A stretch of DNA of 37,313 nt from Acidobacteriota bacterium (lineage in GTDB: Bacteria; Acidobacteriota; Terriglobia; Bryobacterales; Bryobacteraceae), in assembly GCA_016871055.1 (NCBI GenBank), contig VFZW01000016.1:1-37313 (forward strand), written 5' to 3'. Positions 14,749 through 22,879 of this stretch are shown here, in pieces. The notes under the pieces were generated by a model that saw only the letters and a program-made list of their open reading frames with translations, was not told where the DNA came from and ran no database searches. Made by a program: the position numbers and the translations under genes. Each line of letters begins with the position of its first letter. The first letter of the stretch is position 1.

Positions 14749-17243
14749 GGAATGTAGACGAACTCGTTGATGTTGAACATCGCATGGGCGAAATCGACCA
14801 ACCCCTGCGGATAGCTGTTGATGAACTGCCTGGCGCTGGCGAACTCGGTCGCGGACGGCTCACGCGACAACGCGATGTCGTAGGCGAGCCGGATCTGCTT
14901 GTCGGTATCGGAACCCGCTTCACGCTCCAATCGCTGCGCGAAATGTTTCGCCTGCACCGAGACGAAATCGTTATTCATCATGATGAGCGCTTGCGGCGCG
15001 ACGGTCGAGCGATTGCGGCGCGCGCAGCTAGACATGGTGTCGGGACGGTCGAAGACCTCCATCATCGGCAGCGGTATCGTGCGTTTGGAGAAGATGTACA
15101 CGCTGCGGCGGAAGGTGGCCGGATCGGAGTTCGCCCTGCCGTTCCAGGTGCGCTTCGAGCTGGATTGAAACAGCGACGGATCGATATAGGGGAAGATCGA
15201 CTGGCCGCCGACGGAGCGGTCGAGTGTACCGGCGGTGGCGAGAATCGAATCGCGGATGATCTCGCCTTCGACGCGCCGTCGCGCCATGCGCCATAAGAGC
15301 CGGTTGTCGGAATCCGCCTTAACGCCGGCGTCGTTGTCGTCGGACGACTGCTTGTACGCCGCCGATTTCATGATCAGGCGATGGATGTGCTTCATGCTCC
15401 AACCGTTCTGTACGAACTCAGTGGTTAGCCAGTCCAGCAGTTCAGGGTGCGTCGGGCGCTCGCCCATTTTGCCGAAGTTCGACGGCGTGCGCACGATGCC
15501 TTCACCGAAGTGATACATCCACATGCGATTCACCATCACGCGCGGCGTGAGCGGATTTTCGGCGCTGCCGAGCCACTCGGCGAAGCCGGCGCGGCGGAAC
15601 GACGTCGTCGCGTTTTCGGGCGGCGCGGGGAACTTCCATTCGCCGTCGAAGGCCGCCGACAGCACGCCAGGCTGCATTATGCTGCCCTTCTGCGAAAGGC
15701 TGCCCCGGTGCAGGAAATACGACGCCGGAGCTTCGCGGCCGTTCTCCTTGACGACCATCGCGGTTTCAAGCTTGGGCTTCTGTTTGTCGAGATCGGCGAT
15801 CTGGGCAACGATCAATTCGCGCTTGGTCAACGCGTTCAACGGCATCTCCGCGAGCAGTTCTTCTTCGCGTATGTTTTCGATCGAGCGTTCGACTTGAATC
15901 GCGTTCAGCTTCTGGCCGTCGGTGCGTTTTTCGACCGGTGTGGCGAGGGCGACTCGCATGTACTCCGGAAGCGCGGCGCGGCGGCGCGCGATGAACTTGT
16001 CGCGGGTCGGCTGTTCGATCTCACGGATCTGTTTGCGCAGCGGCTTCTGCAACTCTTCGATTCGCGCGGTTTCTTCCTTGATGCGTTTCAACTCCGCGTC
16101 CGTAACGAGCGGCTTCTCTTCGGCGCGCGTCGGGAAGAAGACCGCCTGCATGCGGTAATAGTCTTTCTGCGCGATCGGATCGAACTTGTGATTGTGGCAT
16201 CGCGCGCAACCAACGGTCACGCCGAGCATGCCGTTGGCCGTGGTCACGACAACGTCGTCCAATTCATCGATGCGAGTCTGCTCGGTCTTGATGTTGTTCT
16301 CAACGCCGAGCCGCAGGTAGCCGAGCGCCGTCGTGGCGTCTTTATCTCCCGGATACAACTCATCGCCGGCGATTTGCTCTTTCAGAAAACGATCGTAGGG
16401 CTTGTCGTTATTGAACGAACGGATCACGTAGTCGCGATAACGCCAGGCGTTCTCGCGGTCGCGATCGTACTCGAAGCCGCCGGAGTCGGAGTAGCGGACC
16501 AGGTCGAGCCAGTGGCGCGCCCAGCGTTCGCCGTAGTGCGGACTATCGAGCAATTTGTCGACGAGTTTGTCGTAGGCATCGGACCGTGTGTCGGCGAGAA
16601 ACTCCTTTACCTCCGCGGGTGTCGGCGGAATGCCAACGAGGTCGAGATACGCGCGGCGGATCAGTGTATTCTTACTCGCTTCGGGTGAGGGCTTCAGACC
16701 CTTCCTGTCAAGCGACGCCAGAATGAACTGGTCAATCGTTGTCTTCGGCCACGCCGCGCTGGCGATTTTCGGCGCATCGTGGCGCACAGGCTTCTTGAAG
16801 GCCCACCAGTTGCGCTCGTTCGGCGTGATCGGGCGTTCTTCCAGTTTCGACAGCGCCGCGCGCGACTCTTCTTCTTTCTGATCGAGAATGTCTTCATACG
16901 GCACGCCGGCGTTGATCCAGGCCCGCAGTGTGGCGATGTCGCCGTCGGACAACTTGCGGCCGGGCGGCATCGACGGCTCCTCTTCGTGCGCAACGCGCTT
17001 GTACAGTTTGCTTATCGCCGCCGATCCCACTTCGACAACAGAGCCCTTATCGCCACCTCGGAGAATCGTCTCGCGCTTCCGCAAATCGAGGCCGGCATTG
17101 ATGAGAGGCGCCCCGTGACAGCCGACGCAATTCGCCGCGAGGATCTTCGACGCGCGTTGTCCGAGCGCCTCCCGATCCCCGCGTTGGGCAAGCAGCGCCG
17201 CGCCGGAGAGTACAATAACGAGACTTACTTTGGAGAGGAACAT
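14745..17243 (-). CDS. PSD1/DUF1549-DUF1553 c-type cytochrome protein
   Basis: 832 residues from ATG 17243, chosen because it gives a clean signal peptide (FLSKVSLVIVLSGAALLAQ); upstream in-frame codons are low-quality and antisense to the next gene. A cytochrome-like PSC domain follows with the haem site CVGCH (39-43) and a distal Met region (PSMPPGRKLSDGD). DUF1549 (about 155-355) includes WPKTTIDQFILASL, SPHYGERWARHWLDLVRYSD and a second CxxCH, GCARCHNHKFDP. A coiled-coil insert and DUF1553 (RVMVNRMWMYHFGEGIV) complete the protein, ending FNINEFVYIP. The role is unproven; it is thought to be a periplasmic redox partner of DUF1501. The start codon is 3 bases from that of the divergent acetyltransferase gene. 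Confidence 0.93.
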   Translation of the reverse strand: MFLSKVSLVIVLSGAALLAQRGDREALGQRASKILAANCVGCHGAPLINAGLDLRKRETILRGGDKGSVVEVGSAAISKLYKRVAHEEEPSMPPGRKLSDGDIATLRAWINAGVPYEDILDQKEEESRAALSKLEERPITPNERNWWAFKKPVRHDAPKIASAAWPKTTIDQFILASLDRKGLKPSPEASKNTLIRRAYLDLVGIPPTPAEVKEFLADTRSDAYDKLVDKLLDSPHYGERWARHWLDLVRYSDSGGFEYDRDRENAWRYRDYVIRSFNNDKPYDRFLKEQIAGDELYPGDKDATTALGYLRLGVENNIKTEQTRIDELDDVVVTTANGMLGVTVGCARCHNHKFDPIAQKDYYRMQAVFFPTRAEEKPLVTDAELKRIKEETARIEELQKPLRKQIREIEQPTRDKFIARRRAALPEYMRVALATPVEKRTDGQKLNAIQVERSIENIREEELLAEMPLNALTKRELIVAQIADLDKQKPKLETAMVVKENGREAPASYFLHRGSLSQKGSIMQPGVLSAAFDGEWKFPAPPENATTSFRRAGFAEWLGSAENPLTPRVMVNRMWMYHFGEGIVRTPSNFGKMGERPTHPELLDWLTTEFVQNGWSMKHIHRLIMKSAAYKQSSDDNDAGVKADSDNRLLWRMARRRVEGEIIRDSILATAGTLDRSVGGQSIFPYIDPSLFQSSSKRTWNGRANSDPATFRRSVYIFSKRTIPLPMMEVFDRPDTMSSCARRNRSTVAPQALIMMNNDFVSVQAKHFAQRLEREAGSDTDKQIRLAYDIALSREPSATEFASARQFINSYPQGLVDFAHAMFNINEFVYIP

Positions 17244-17261
17244 TGCGTGGCTAATATTGTA
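17211..17261. promoter_or_regulatory. Face-to-face promoter pair for PSD1 and HGSNAT-like genes
   Basis: TACAAT on the plus strand (17211-17216) lies inside the PSD1 coding start and would serve the rightward gene. TACAAT on the minus strand (17256-17261) lies inside the rightward gene and would serve PSD1. The two start codons (17243 minus, 17247 plus) lie between them. A Shine-Dalgarno-like GGAGAGG (17232-17238) precedes the plus-strand GTG. Confidence 0.45.
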
Positions 17262-18350
17262 TCGAGTAGTGCGAAGCGGCTGGTATCGCTCGACGCGTTT
17301 CGCGGCGCGACCATGGCGTCGATGGTTCTGGTCAACAACAACGGCAACTCGCTGACCACGTTCGCGCCGTTGCTCCACGCGAAGTGGAATGGCTGGACGT
17401 TCACCGATCTAGTCTTTCCGTTTTTCCTCTGGATCGTCGGCGTGTCGATGACCTTCTCCTATGCGCGCCGAATCGAGGAGGGCGCGGACCGTTCGAAACT
17501 GCTGCTGCACACGCTGCGCCGCGCGGCGATGATCTTCGCGCTCGGTCTGCTGCTCAATGGATTCCCGTTCTACGACCTTTCGACGCTGCGCATTCCCGGT
17601 GTGCTGCAACGCATCGCCGTGTGTTACCTCATCGGATCGTTTGTCTATCTCTACACGCAGTGGCGCGGGCAGGTTTACACGATCATCGGTTGTTGCGCGG
17701 CGTACTGGATGATGATGGCGCTTGTCGATGTTCCAGGCTACGGACCGGGTGTGCTGGAGCCGATCGGCAACTTCGGACAGTGGGTGGACAACATGTTGCT
17801 GCCCGGGCATTTGTATTCGAACACGAAGGTCTGGGATCCGGAAGGTTTCGTCAGCACGCTGCCCGCGATCGCCAACGTGTTGTTCGGCGCGTTGTGCGGC
17901 GCGCTGCTGCGGCGCGGTGATTTGCAACCCGCCGAAAAGACGGCGTGGCTGATGGTCTCCGGTGTCGCGCTTGCGTCGCTGGCCGGATTTCTCGATCACT
18001 TCATGCCGATCAACAAACAGCTGTGGACACCACCCTACGCGCTGCTGTCGTCCGGCTTCGCGTTCCTTGGTTTTGCAACCTGCTACTGGTTCGCGGACGT
18101 ACTCGGCAAGAAGAGTTGGTGCGGGCCGTTGGTGATCTACGGCTCGAATGCAATCACGATCTACGCCGCGTCCGGATTGTTTGCGAGGATGCTGAGCCTA
18201 CTCGGCTGGCGGCAGCCGCTGTATGACGGCTTCTTCGGCGCGGTCGCGCCGCCCATGCTCGCGTCACTTCTATACGCGCTCATGCACGTCGCCGTCATGT
18301 ACTCGCTCGCGTGGACTTTACATCGCCGCGGAATATTCCTTCGTTTCTAG
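17247..18350 (+). CDS. Membrane acetyltransferase, HGSNAT/DUF5009 (NagX-like) family
   Basis: 367 residues from GTG 17247, supported by GGAGAGG 8 bases upstream and by the family motif KRLVSLDAFRGATMASMVLV starting shortly after. The protein has roughly nine or ten hydrophobic membrane segments, including FTDLVFPFFLWIVGVSM and the conserved PGVLQRIAVCYLIG, and ends with LAWTLHRRGIFLRF. Relatives include human lysosomal heparan-alpha-glucosaminide N-acetyltransferase, which moves acetyl groups across the membrane onto terminal glucosamine, and bacterial NagX. Transmembrane acetylation of an amino sugar is the inferred function; the substrate is unknown. It faces the PSD1 gene with only 3 bases between starts and heads a run with the ankyrin-toroid, sulfatase and epimerase genes. 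Confidence 0.88.
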   Translation: MANIVSSSAKRLVSLDAFRGATMASMVLVNNNGNSLTTFAPLLHAKWNGWTFTDLVFPFFLWIVGVSMTFSYARRIEEGADRSKLLLHTLRRAAMIFALGLLLNGFPFYDLSTLRIPGVLQRIAVCYLIGSFVYLYTQWRGQVYTIIGCCAAYWMMMALVDVPGYGPGVLEPIGNFGQWVDNMLLPGHLYSNTKVWDPEGFVSTLPAIANVLFGALCGALLRRGDLQPAEKTAWLMVSGVALASLAGFLDHFMPINKQLWTPPYALLSSGFAFLGFATCYWFADVLGKKSWCGPLVIYGSNAITIYAASGLFARMLSLLGWRQPLYDGFFGAVAPPMLASLLYALMHVAVMYSLAWTLHRRGIFLRF

Positions 18351-18397
18351 TGGAGCTAATTTCCATCGGGTCCGCGCGTGCTTAGGTGAGACCCAAT

Positions 18398-19726
18398 ATG
18401 AAAATTAGATTCCATGTTTTCGCAGCCGTTCTATCCGCGCAGATTCCCGACTTCAAGCCCGCGACACCAATGCTTGAAGCGGCTTTGCGCAACAACGCCG
18501 CGGGCGTTTCCAAACTGCTCGCCAGCGGCGCAAATCCGAACACTGACCGCTTCTTCGGCTTCCCGGTATTAACGCTAGCCGCTGTTCAAAACAACGCCGA
18601 GATGGCGAAGCAACTCATCGTCTCCGGCGCCGATCTCGAAGCGTCCGACGCCAACGGCAACACCGCGCTGATGTGGGCCGCGGATTCGACATTGATGGAG
18701 CTACTGCTCACAAACGGCGCCGATGTAACCGCAAAGAACAAGTTCGGCGAAACCTCGCTGACGATGGCGATGAAGCGCGGCGACATGCAAGCGGTCAGTC
18801 GGCTGAAAGCTGCCGGCGCATCGGACGCAACCGCGATCCGAAGCGCCGTCGAGAAGTCGATCGCCGCGCTGCAGAGAAGCGGGCCGCAGTTCGTCAAGGT
18901 TTCGGGCTGTTCGTCCTGCCACCATCAATCGCTGCCGCAGATGTTGACGGGCGCCGCGCGCAAGCGTGGTTACGCGGTCGACGAGTCCGTCTCGGCGCAG
19001 CAACTGAAAACCGTGATGGCGATGTCCCGCCCCATCCGCGAAAAGCTCGTCGATGGCAGCGTGACACTACCCAATCCGGGCATTAGCGTTAGCTATTCGC
19101 TGCTCGGACTTCACGCCGAAGGTCACGCGCCCGATGAAACGACTCACGCGATGACGCTGGCCATCGCGCGAACACAGACGCCCGACGGCAGTTTCGCTGT
19201 GTTGCCCGCCCGCCCGCCGATGGAAGCGAGTTCCTTCACTTCCACGGCGCTCAGTGTACGCGCGCTGCGCATCTACGGCATCGATGCCGACGACCGCATC
19301 GCCCAAGCCCGTGCATGGTTGATCAACGCGCGCCCAGTGTCGAACGAAGACAGAACGATGCGCCTGCTTGGGCTCACGTGGGCCGATGCGCCGAAAGCCG
19401 ATATCGACAAAGCGGTGTCGGAATTGCTAGCCGCGCAACGCGCCGACGGCGGTTGGGCGCAACTCGATGAACTGGAAACGGACGCCTATGCGACTGGCCA
19501 GGCAATGGTCGCACCCATCATGACCGGCCAGCGCGTCGACCGCGGCGTCGCGTATCTGCTGCGCACACAACTCGCCGATGGGACGTGGCACGTTCGCACG
19601 CGGAGCAGCCCGTTCCAACCGCTAAAGGACAGCGGCTTCCCGCATGGGCGCGATCAGTGGATCTTGGCGGCCGGTACAAGCTGGGCAGCGATGGCGCTGA
19701 CGCTCTCGCAACCGGAAGTGGACTGA
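18398..19726 (+). CDS. Ankyrin-repeat protein with haem c motif and prenyltransferase-like alpha-toroid
   Basis: 442 residues from ATG 18398, preceded by AGGTGAG with a 7-base spacer (a GTG 12 bases earlier is less likely). The N-terminus (KIRFHVFAAVLSAQ) is signal-like. Ankyrin repeats cover about 23-140 (ALRNNAAGVSKLLASGANPN, NGNTALMWAAD, KFGETSLTMAMKRGD). Residues 171-175 are CSSCH, a c-type haem attachment motif followed by another His. From about 200 the chain resembles squalene-hopene/prenyltransferase alpha-toroid repeats, with TPDGSF, RADGGWAQ and LADGTWHVR spaced like QW motifs. The catalytic DxDD of true cyclases was not seen, so it may be a binding scaffold. The function is unknown; export and haem binding are inferred. 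The stop lies 13 bases before the sulfatase start. Confidence 0.82.
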   Translation: MKIRFHVFAAVLSAQIPDFKPATPMLEAALRNNAAGVSKLLASGANPNTDRFFGFPVLTLAAVQNNAEMAKQLIVSGADLEASDANGNTALMWAADSTLMELLLTNGADVTAKNKFGETSLTMAMKRGDMQAVSRLKAAGASDATAIRSAVEKSIAALQRSGPQFVKVSGCSSCHHQSLPQMLTGAARKRGYAVDESVSAQQLKTVMAMSRPIREKLVDGSVTLPNPGISVSYSLLGLHAEGHAPDETTHAMTLAIARTQTPDGSFAVLPARPPMEASSFTSTALSVRALRIYGIDADDRIAQARAWLINARPVSNEDRTMRLLGLTWADAPKADIDKAVSELLAAQRADGGWAQLDELETDAYATGQAMVAPIMTGQRVDRGVAYLLRTQLADGTWHVRTRSSPFQPLKDSGFPHGRDQWILAAGTSWAAMALTLSQPEVD

Positions 19727-19739
19727 TAGGCTAGCGGGA

Positions 19740-21023
19740 GTGAGTCTCTCCCGCCGCCAATTCACACTCCTCGCGCTCACGCCGCCTCCGCGGAAGCCCA
19801 ACATCGTCTTCGTACTCGCCGACGATCTGGGCTGGGCCGAACTCGGTTGCTACGGCAACACGTTCAACGAAACACCACACCTCGATCAACTCGCACGCGA
19901 CGGCGTTCGCTTCACCCAAGCCTACGCCGCCGCGCCGGTGTGCTCTCCAACGCGCGTCAGTCTCATGACGGGCCAGCATCCGAAGACCGTCGGCATCACC
20001 GACTTCTTGCGCGCCGACGACCCTGTTCATCTTTCACCCACAAAATATCGCAGCGTCGCCAAACGCCTCGCTGAAACCGGGTATCACACCGGCCTGATCG
20101 GCAAATGGCATCTCATGGGCGACTACACCACACGCCGCGGCGACCCCGCCAAACACGGCTTTGCCGAAGTGATCTGCAGTGAGTCGAAGTACATCGGTCC
20201 CGGCTACTATTTCCCGCCGTATCTACACATGCCCGAAGTGCAGCCGAAGCAGACGGGCGAATACCTAACCGATCGCCTGAACGACGAAGCTGTCGCCTTC
20301 ATCGAACGGAGTTCGGCGCCGTTCTTTCTCTACGTCGCGCACTACACCGTACACACGCGCCTCGCCGCGAAGAAAGACATCGAAGCGCGTTTCGCGGCGA
20401 AGCCTGGCGCGAGCGCAAAGAAAAACAATCCCGCGCTGGCGGCGATGTTGTGGTCGCTCGACGAATGTATCGGCAAGATGCGTGCGGCGTTGGAAAAGAA
20501 GGGCGTTTTCGACAACACGCTGTTCGTCTTCTGCTCCGATAACGGTGGGGAGGATCGCGTCACCGTCAACGGCGCGCTGCGCGCCGGAAAATCGACGCTC
20601 TACGAAGGCGGCATTCGCATTCCTTTTATCACGAGGTTCCCACACGGGCAACATGCGGGAAAGGTCAGCGATGTCCCCATCGACACGCTCGACGTGATGC
20701 CGGAATTTTTGCAACAAGCCGGATCGCCGCTCACCAACGAACTTGCCGGCCGCCCGTTCAGCCGGGCGTTCACAGATACGAAACTCTTCGCGGCGCGTCC
20801 GCATTTCTGGCACTATCCGCTCGCTGCCCCCCACTTCTTAGGCGGCCGCTCGGCCGGCGCGGTTCGCGAGGGCGATTGGAAGTTGATCTGTTTTTACGAC
20901 AACAACACGCAAGAGTTGTACAATCTCAGACTCGACCCGAGTGAGGCGCGAAACGTAATCGCCGAACACCCGGCCGTCGCGGCAAAGTTGCGGCGGAAGT
21001 TCGAGGCATGGAGGCATTCGTGA
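19740..21023 (+). CDS. Sulfatase (arylsulfatase-type, formylglycine-dependent)
   Basis: 427 residues of the sulfatase family, hydrolysing sulfate esters. The formylglycine site is Cys68 in VCSPTRVSLMTG, matching C-x-P-x-R. Calcium ligands include Asp28-Asp29 (VLADDLGW) and the DNGGED motif. GKWHL supplies the active-site Lys and His. The GTG start gives LSRRQFTLLAL, a twin-arginine-like beginning whose hydrophobic part is very short before the domain begins at PRKPNIVFV, so export is uncertain. It sits 13 bases after the ankyrin-toroid gene and overlaps the epimerase gene by GTGA. No formylglycine-generating enzyme gene is visible in the window. The substrate is probably a sulfated sugar, by context only. 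Confidence 0.94.
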   Translation: MSLSRRQFTLLALTPPPRKPNIVFVLADDLGWAELGCYGNTFNETPHLDQLARDGVRFTQAYAAAPVCSPTRVSLMTGQHPKTVGITDFLRADDPVHLSPTKYRSVAKRLAETGYHTGLIGKWHLMGDYTTRRGDPAKHGFAEVICSESKYIGPGYYFPPYLHMPEVQPKQTGEYLTDRLNDEAVAFIERSSAPFFLYVAHYTVHTRLAAKKDIEARFAAKPGASAKKNNPALAAMLWSLDECIGKMRAALEKKGVFDNTLFVFCSDNGGEDRVTVNGALRAGKSTLYEGGIRIPFITRFPHGQHAGKVSDVPIDTLDVMPEFLQQAGSPLTNELAGRPFSRAFTDTKLFAARPHFWHYPLAAPHFLGGRSAGAVREGDWKLICFYDNNTQELYNLRLDPSEARNVIAEHPAVAAKLRRKFEAWRHS

Positions 21024-22183
21024 AACAGACAAGGCGTGAGTGGATGGCGGTGGCCGGCGTGGGTGCGATGGCGGGGTGTTCGTCGTCGGAGCCCTCGCCG
21101 TTCCAAGTGATCGATAGCGACGTTGCGCTCGGCGGCCAGAAGGCCGTGATACTGAAACGCAACGGGGTAAGCGAACCGCTGACGTTGACTGAAGCCGAGA
21201 TCCTGCCAGGCCGCGGCTTCAACACGTGGCAACTTCGCGGAATCGTGGCCGGCAAGGGCGTCACGGATCTGTTCACCGCGCCATCGCTCGCCGAAGCGGC
21301 GAAGCTCATGACGCTCGGCGAGAACGACTATCGCGGCAATGAATCGTTCAAGAACGGCGGGTCGCCGCTGGTGCCATTCGCCAATCGCATACGCGGCAAA
21401 TTGGATGCAAAGGCGCGGACAATTGAAACTTCCGTCGGCGGCAAGACCGTGAAGTTGCCCGCGAATTGGAAAGGCAAGAACCCCGGCGCCGAACCGCACT
21501 CCATGCACGGCCTCATACTCGGCGAGCCGTTGAAGGTCACCACGCGCGACACCAAATCCCGCGCCTACATCGAGGCCATTTACGACAAAACATTCGCCGG
21601 CGAATGGCCCGGGCAGATGGCGGTTCGGTGCTCGGCCGAACTCGACGCCAGTTCCTTCATGCTCACGATTACCGCGAAGAATACAGGCTCCGAACCGCTG
21701 CCGATGGGCATCGGCTGGCATCCGTACTTCAACATTCCCAGCGGTGATCGCACGCAGGCGAAACTGCGGATCCCGGCGAAAACGCGGGCTCTCGTCGACA
21801 ACTACGACAACGTTTTCCCGACCGGCGAGATCGAGCCTACCGAAGGCTCGAAGTTCGATTTCCGCGAAGCGCGCACGATGGGCGATCAGTTCCTCGACGA
21901 CTGTTTCTTCGACCTAATTCGCGCGGCCGACGGCACGGTGACCGCGGAAATTCACGATCCGAAGTCCGGCTTCAAATATGTCGTGACATCGAAATCGAAG
22001 GAGATCAAGGCTTATCAGTGCTACGCACCGCCGGACAAATCGTTCATCGTGCTGGAGCCCCAATACAACATTGGAGACCCATTCAATACGAAGATCTGGC
22101 ACGACCGCGACACGGGCATCGTGATGCTCGCACCCGGTCAGGAGACCACCTACGACGCAACCGTTCGCCTGTTAAAGATCTGA
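21020..22183 (+). CDS. Aldose 1-epimerase (mutarotase) family, Tat lipoprotein
   Basis: 387 residues from GTG 21020, chosen because GGAGG at 21010-21014 lies 5 bases upstream and the GTGA overlaps the sulfatase stop; ATG 21008 would lack a proper ribosome-binding site. The N-terminus has twin arginines (TRREWM) followed by GVGAMAGCSSS, a lipobox-like Cys, suggesting a Tat-exported lipoprotein. The body is galactose-mutarotase-like: PLVPFANRIRG, HSMHGLILGEP, IGWHPYFNIP with the catalytic His, and VLEPQYNIGDPFN with the candidate acidic residue. It would interconvert sugar anomers outside the cytoplasm. An extracytoplasmic mutarotase coupled to a sulfatase supports a glycan-processing role for this block. 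Confidence 0.9.
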   Translation: MKQTRREWMAVAGVGAMAGCSSSEPSPFQVIDSDVALGGQKAVILKRNGVSEPLTLTEAEILPGRGFNTWQLRGIVAGKGVTDLFTAPSLAEAAKLMTLGENDYRGNESFKNGGSPLVPFANRIRGKLDAKARTIETSVGGKTVKLPANWKGKNPGAEPHSMHGLILGEPLKVTTRDTKSRAYIEAIYDKTFAGEWPGQMAVRCSAELDASSFMLTITAKNTGSEPLPMGIGWHPYFNIPSGDRTQAKLRIPAKTRALVDNYDNVFPTGEIEPTEGSKFDFREARTMGDQFLDDCFFDLIRAADGTVTAEIHDPKSGFKYVVTSKSKEIKAYQCYAPPDKSFIVLEPQYNIGDPFNTKIWHDRDTGIVMLAPGQETTYDATVRLLKI

Positions 22184-22239
22184 TGGGAACGTGAGAGGAA
22201 TCGCCGGTTAAACACACTATGTAATTGAGGTACGTACGG

Positions 22240-22878
22240 ATGCGTTTAGCCAGGTTCGCGGGTTTGGACGGATTCAGCCGGGAGTCGCTCCGCCGCTTGG
22301 CGGAAAATTGGCGCGAGTCACCTTCTCGGCCGTGCGTCAGCGGCAAGATGGCCTTGGCGTGGCACCAGCGGGTGAGCGAGTGGGTCAATGATCCCGATGC
22401 CCCGTTGCTGGTGCGCTGCAGTAGAGGCCATCGCGGCGAAGTCGTCCCGCATCCGTGCGGCCGTGTTATTGTTATCGTCGACGACGCGCCGGCGCATTAC
22501 TTCCTGTCGCTCGCGCTGGAAAATCGCCTTCCTTCGCTCGTGCAATTGCGCCGAAATATTGAAGAGGGGCGGTTCCCCGTTGCGCGCTCGCTCACGCAAT
22601 CGGAGCGCTTCGACGCCCGCTACACGGGCACTCTCGACTCGATGGACGCGCCCGATCTGCGCGACCTCGGCTACTCGCTTTGTCATGTTACGCAAATCGG
22701 CATCCGACGCGGCACGCTGGCCGAACGAAGCATCGTCGAACTACTCGCCCACTCATTGCTGTTGTTGAGTCCGATCAATTCGTATGTCGTGCCACGCCAG
22801 TACGGCGCGCTCGGCGAGTTGCCCGAGTTCGTCGACGAGATGGACGACGCGCGTTCGTTCGCGGCCGGGTGGTGTTGA
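22240..22878 (+). CDS. Conserved-looking protein of unknown function
   Basis: 212 residues from ATG 22240, with GAGG 9 bases upstream; an in-frame TTG 15 bases earlier is less likely. No signal peptide or membrane segment is visible. Notable stretches are FAGLDGFSRESLRRLAENWR, PLLVRCSRGHRGEVVPHPCG, VIVIVDDAPAHYFLSLAL and a late SPINSYVVPRQYGALGELPE. I do not recognise the family with confidence, although a PLLVR...RG...H.SGR...D..PAH pattern seems to recur in hypothetical bacterial proteins. It stands 56 bases after the epimerase gene, so it may be separately expressed. Its stop is one base from the stop of the convergent Gfo/Idh gene. Confidence 0.75.
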   Translation: MRLARFAGLDGFSRESLRRLAENWRESPSRPCVSGKMALAWHQRVSEWVNDPDAPLLVRCSRGHRGEVVPHPCGRVIVIVDDAPAHYFLSLALENRLPSLVQLRRNIEEGRFPVARSLTQSERFDARYTGTLDSMDAPDLRDLGYSLCHVTQIGIRRGTLAERSIVELLAHSLLLLSPINSYVVPRQYGALGELPEFVDEMDDARSFAAGWC

Positions 22879-22879
22879 C

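Noticed and set aside
15447-16688. Plus-strand frame of 413 codons opposite the PSD1 gene
   Set aside because: Antisense to conserved DUF1549/DUF1553 sequence and without domain features.
17244-17378. N-terminal extension of the PSD1 protein to codon 17378
   Set aside because: The added 45 residues are antisense to the acetyltransferase gene and would bury the clean signal peptide that begins at 17243.
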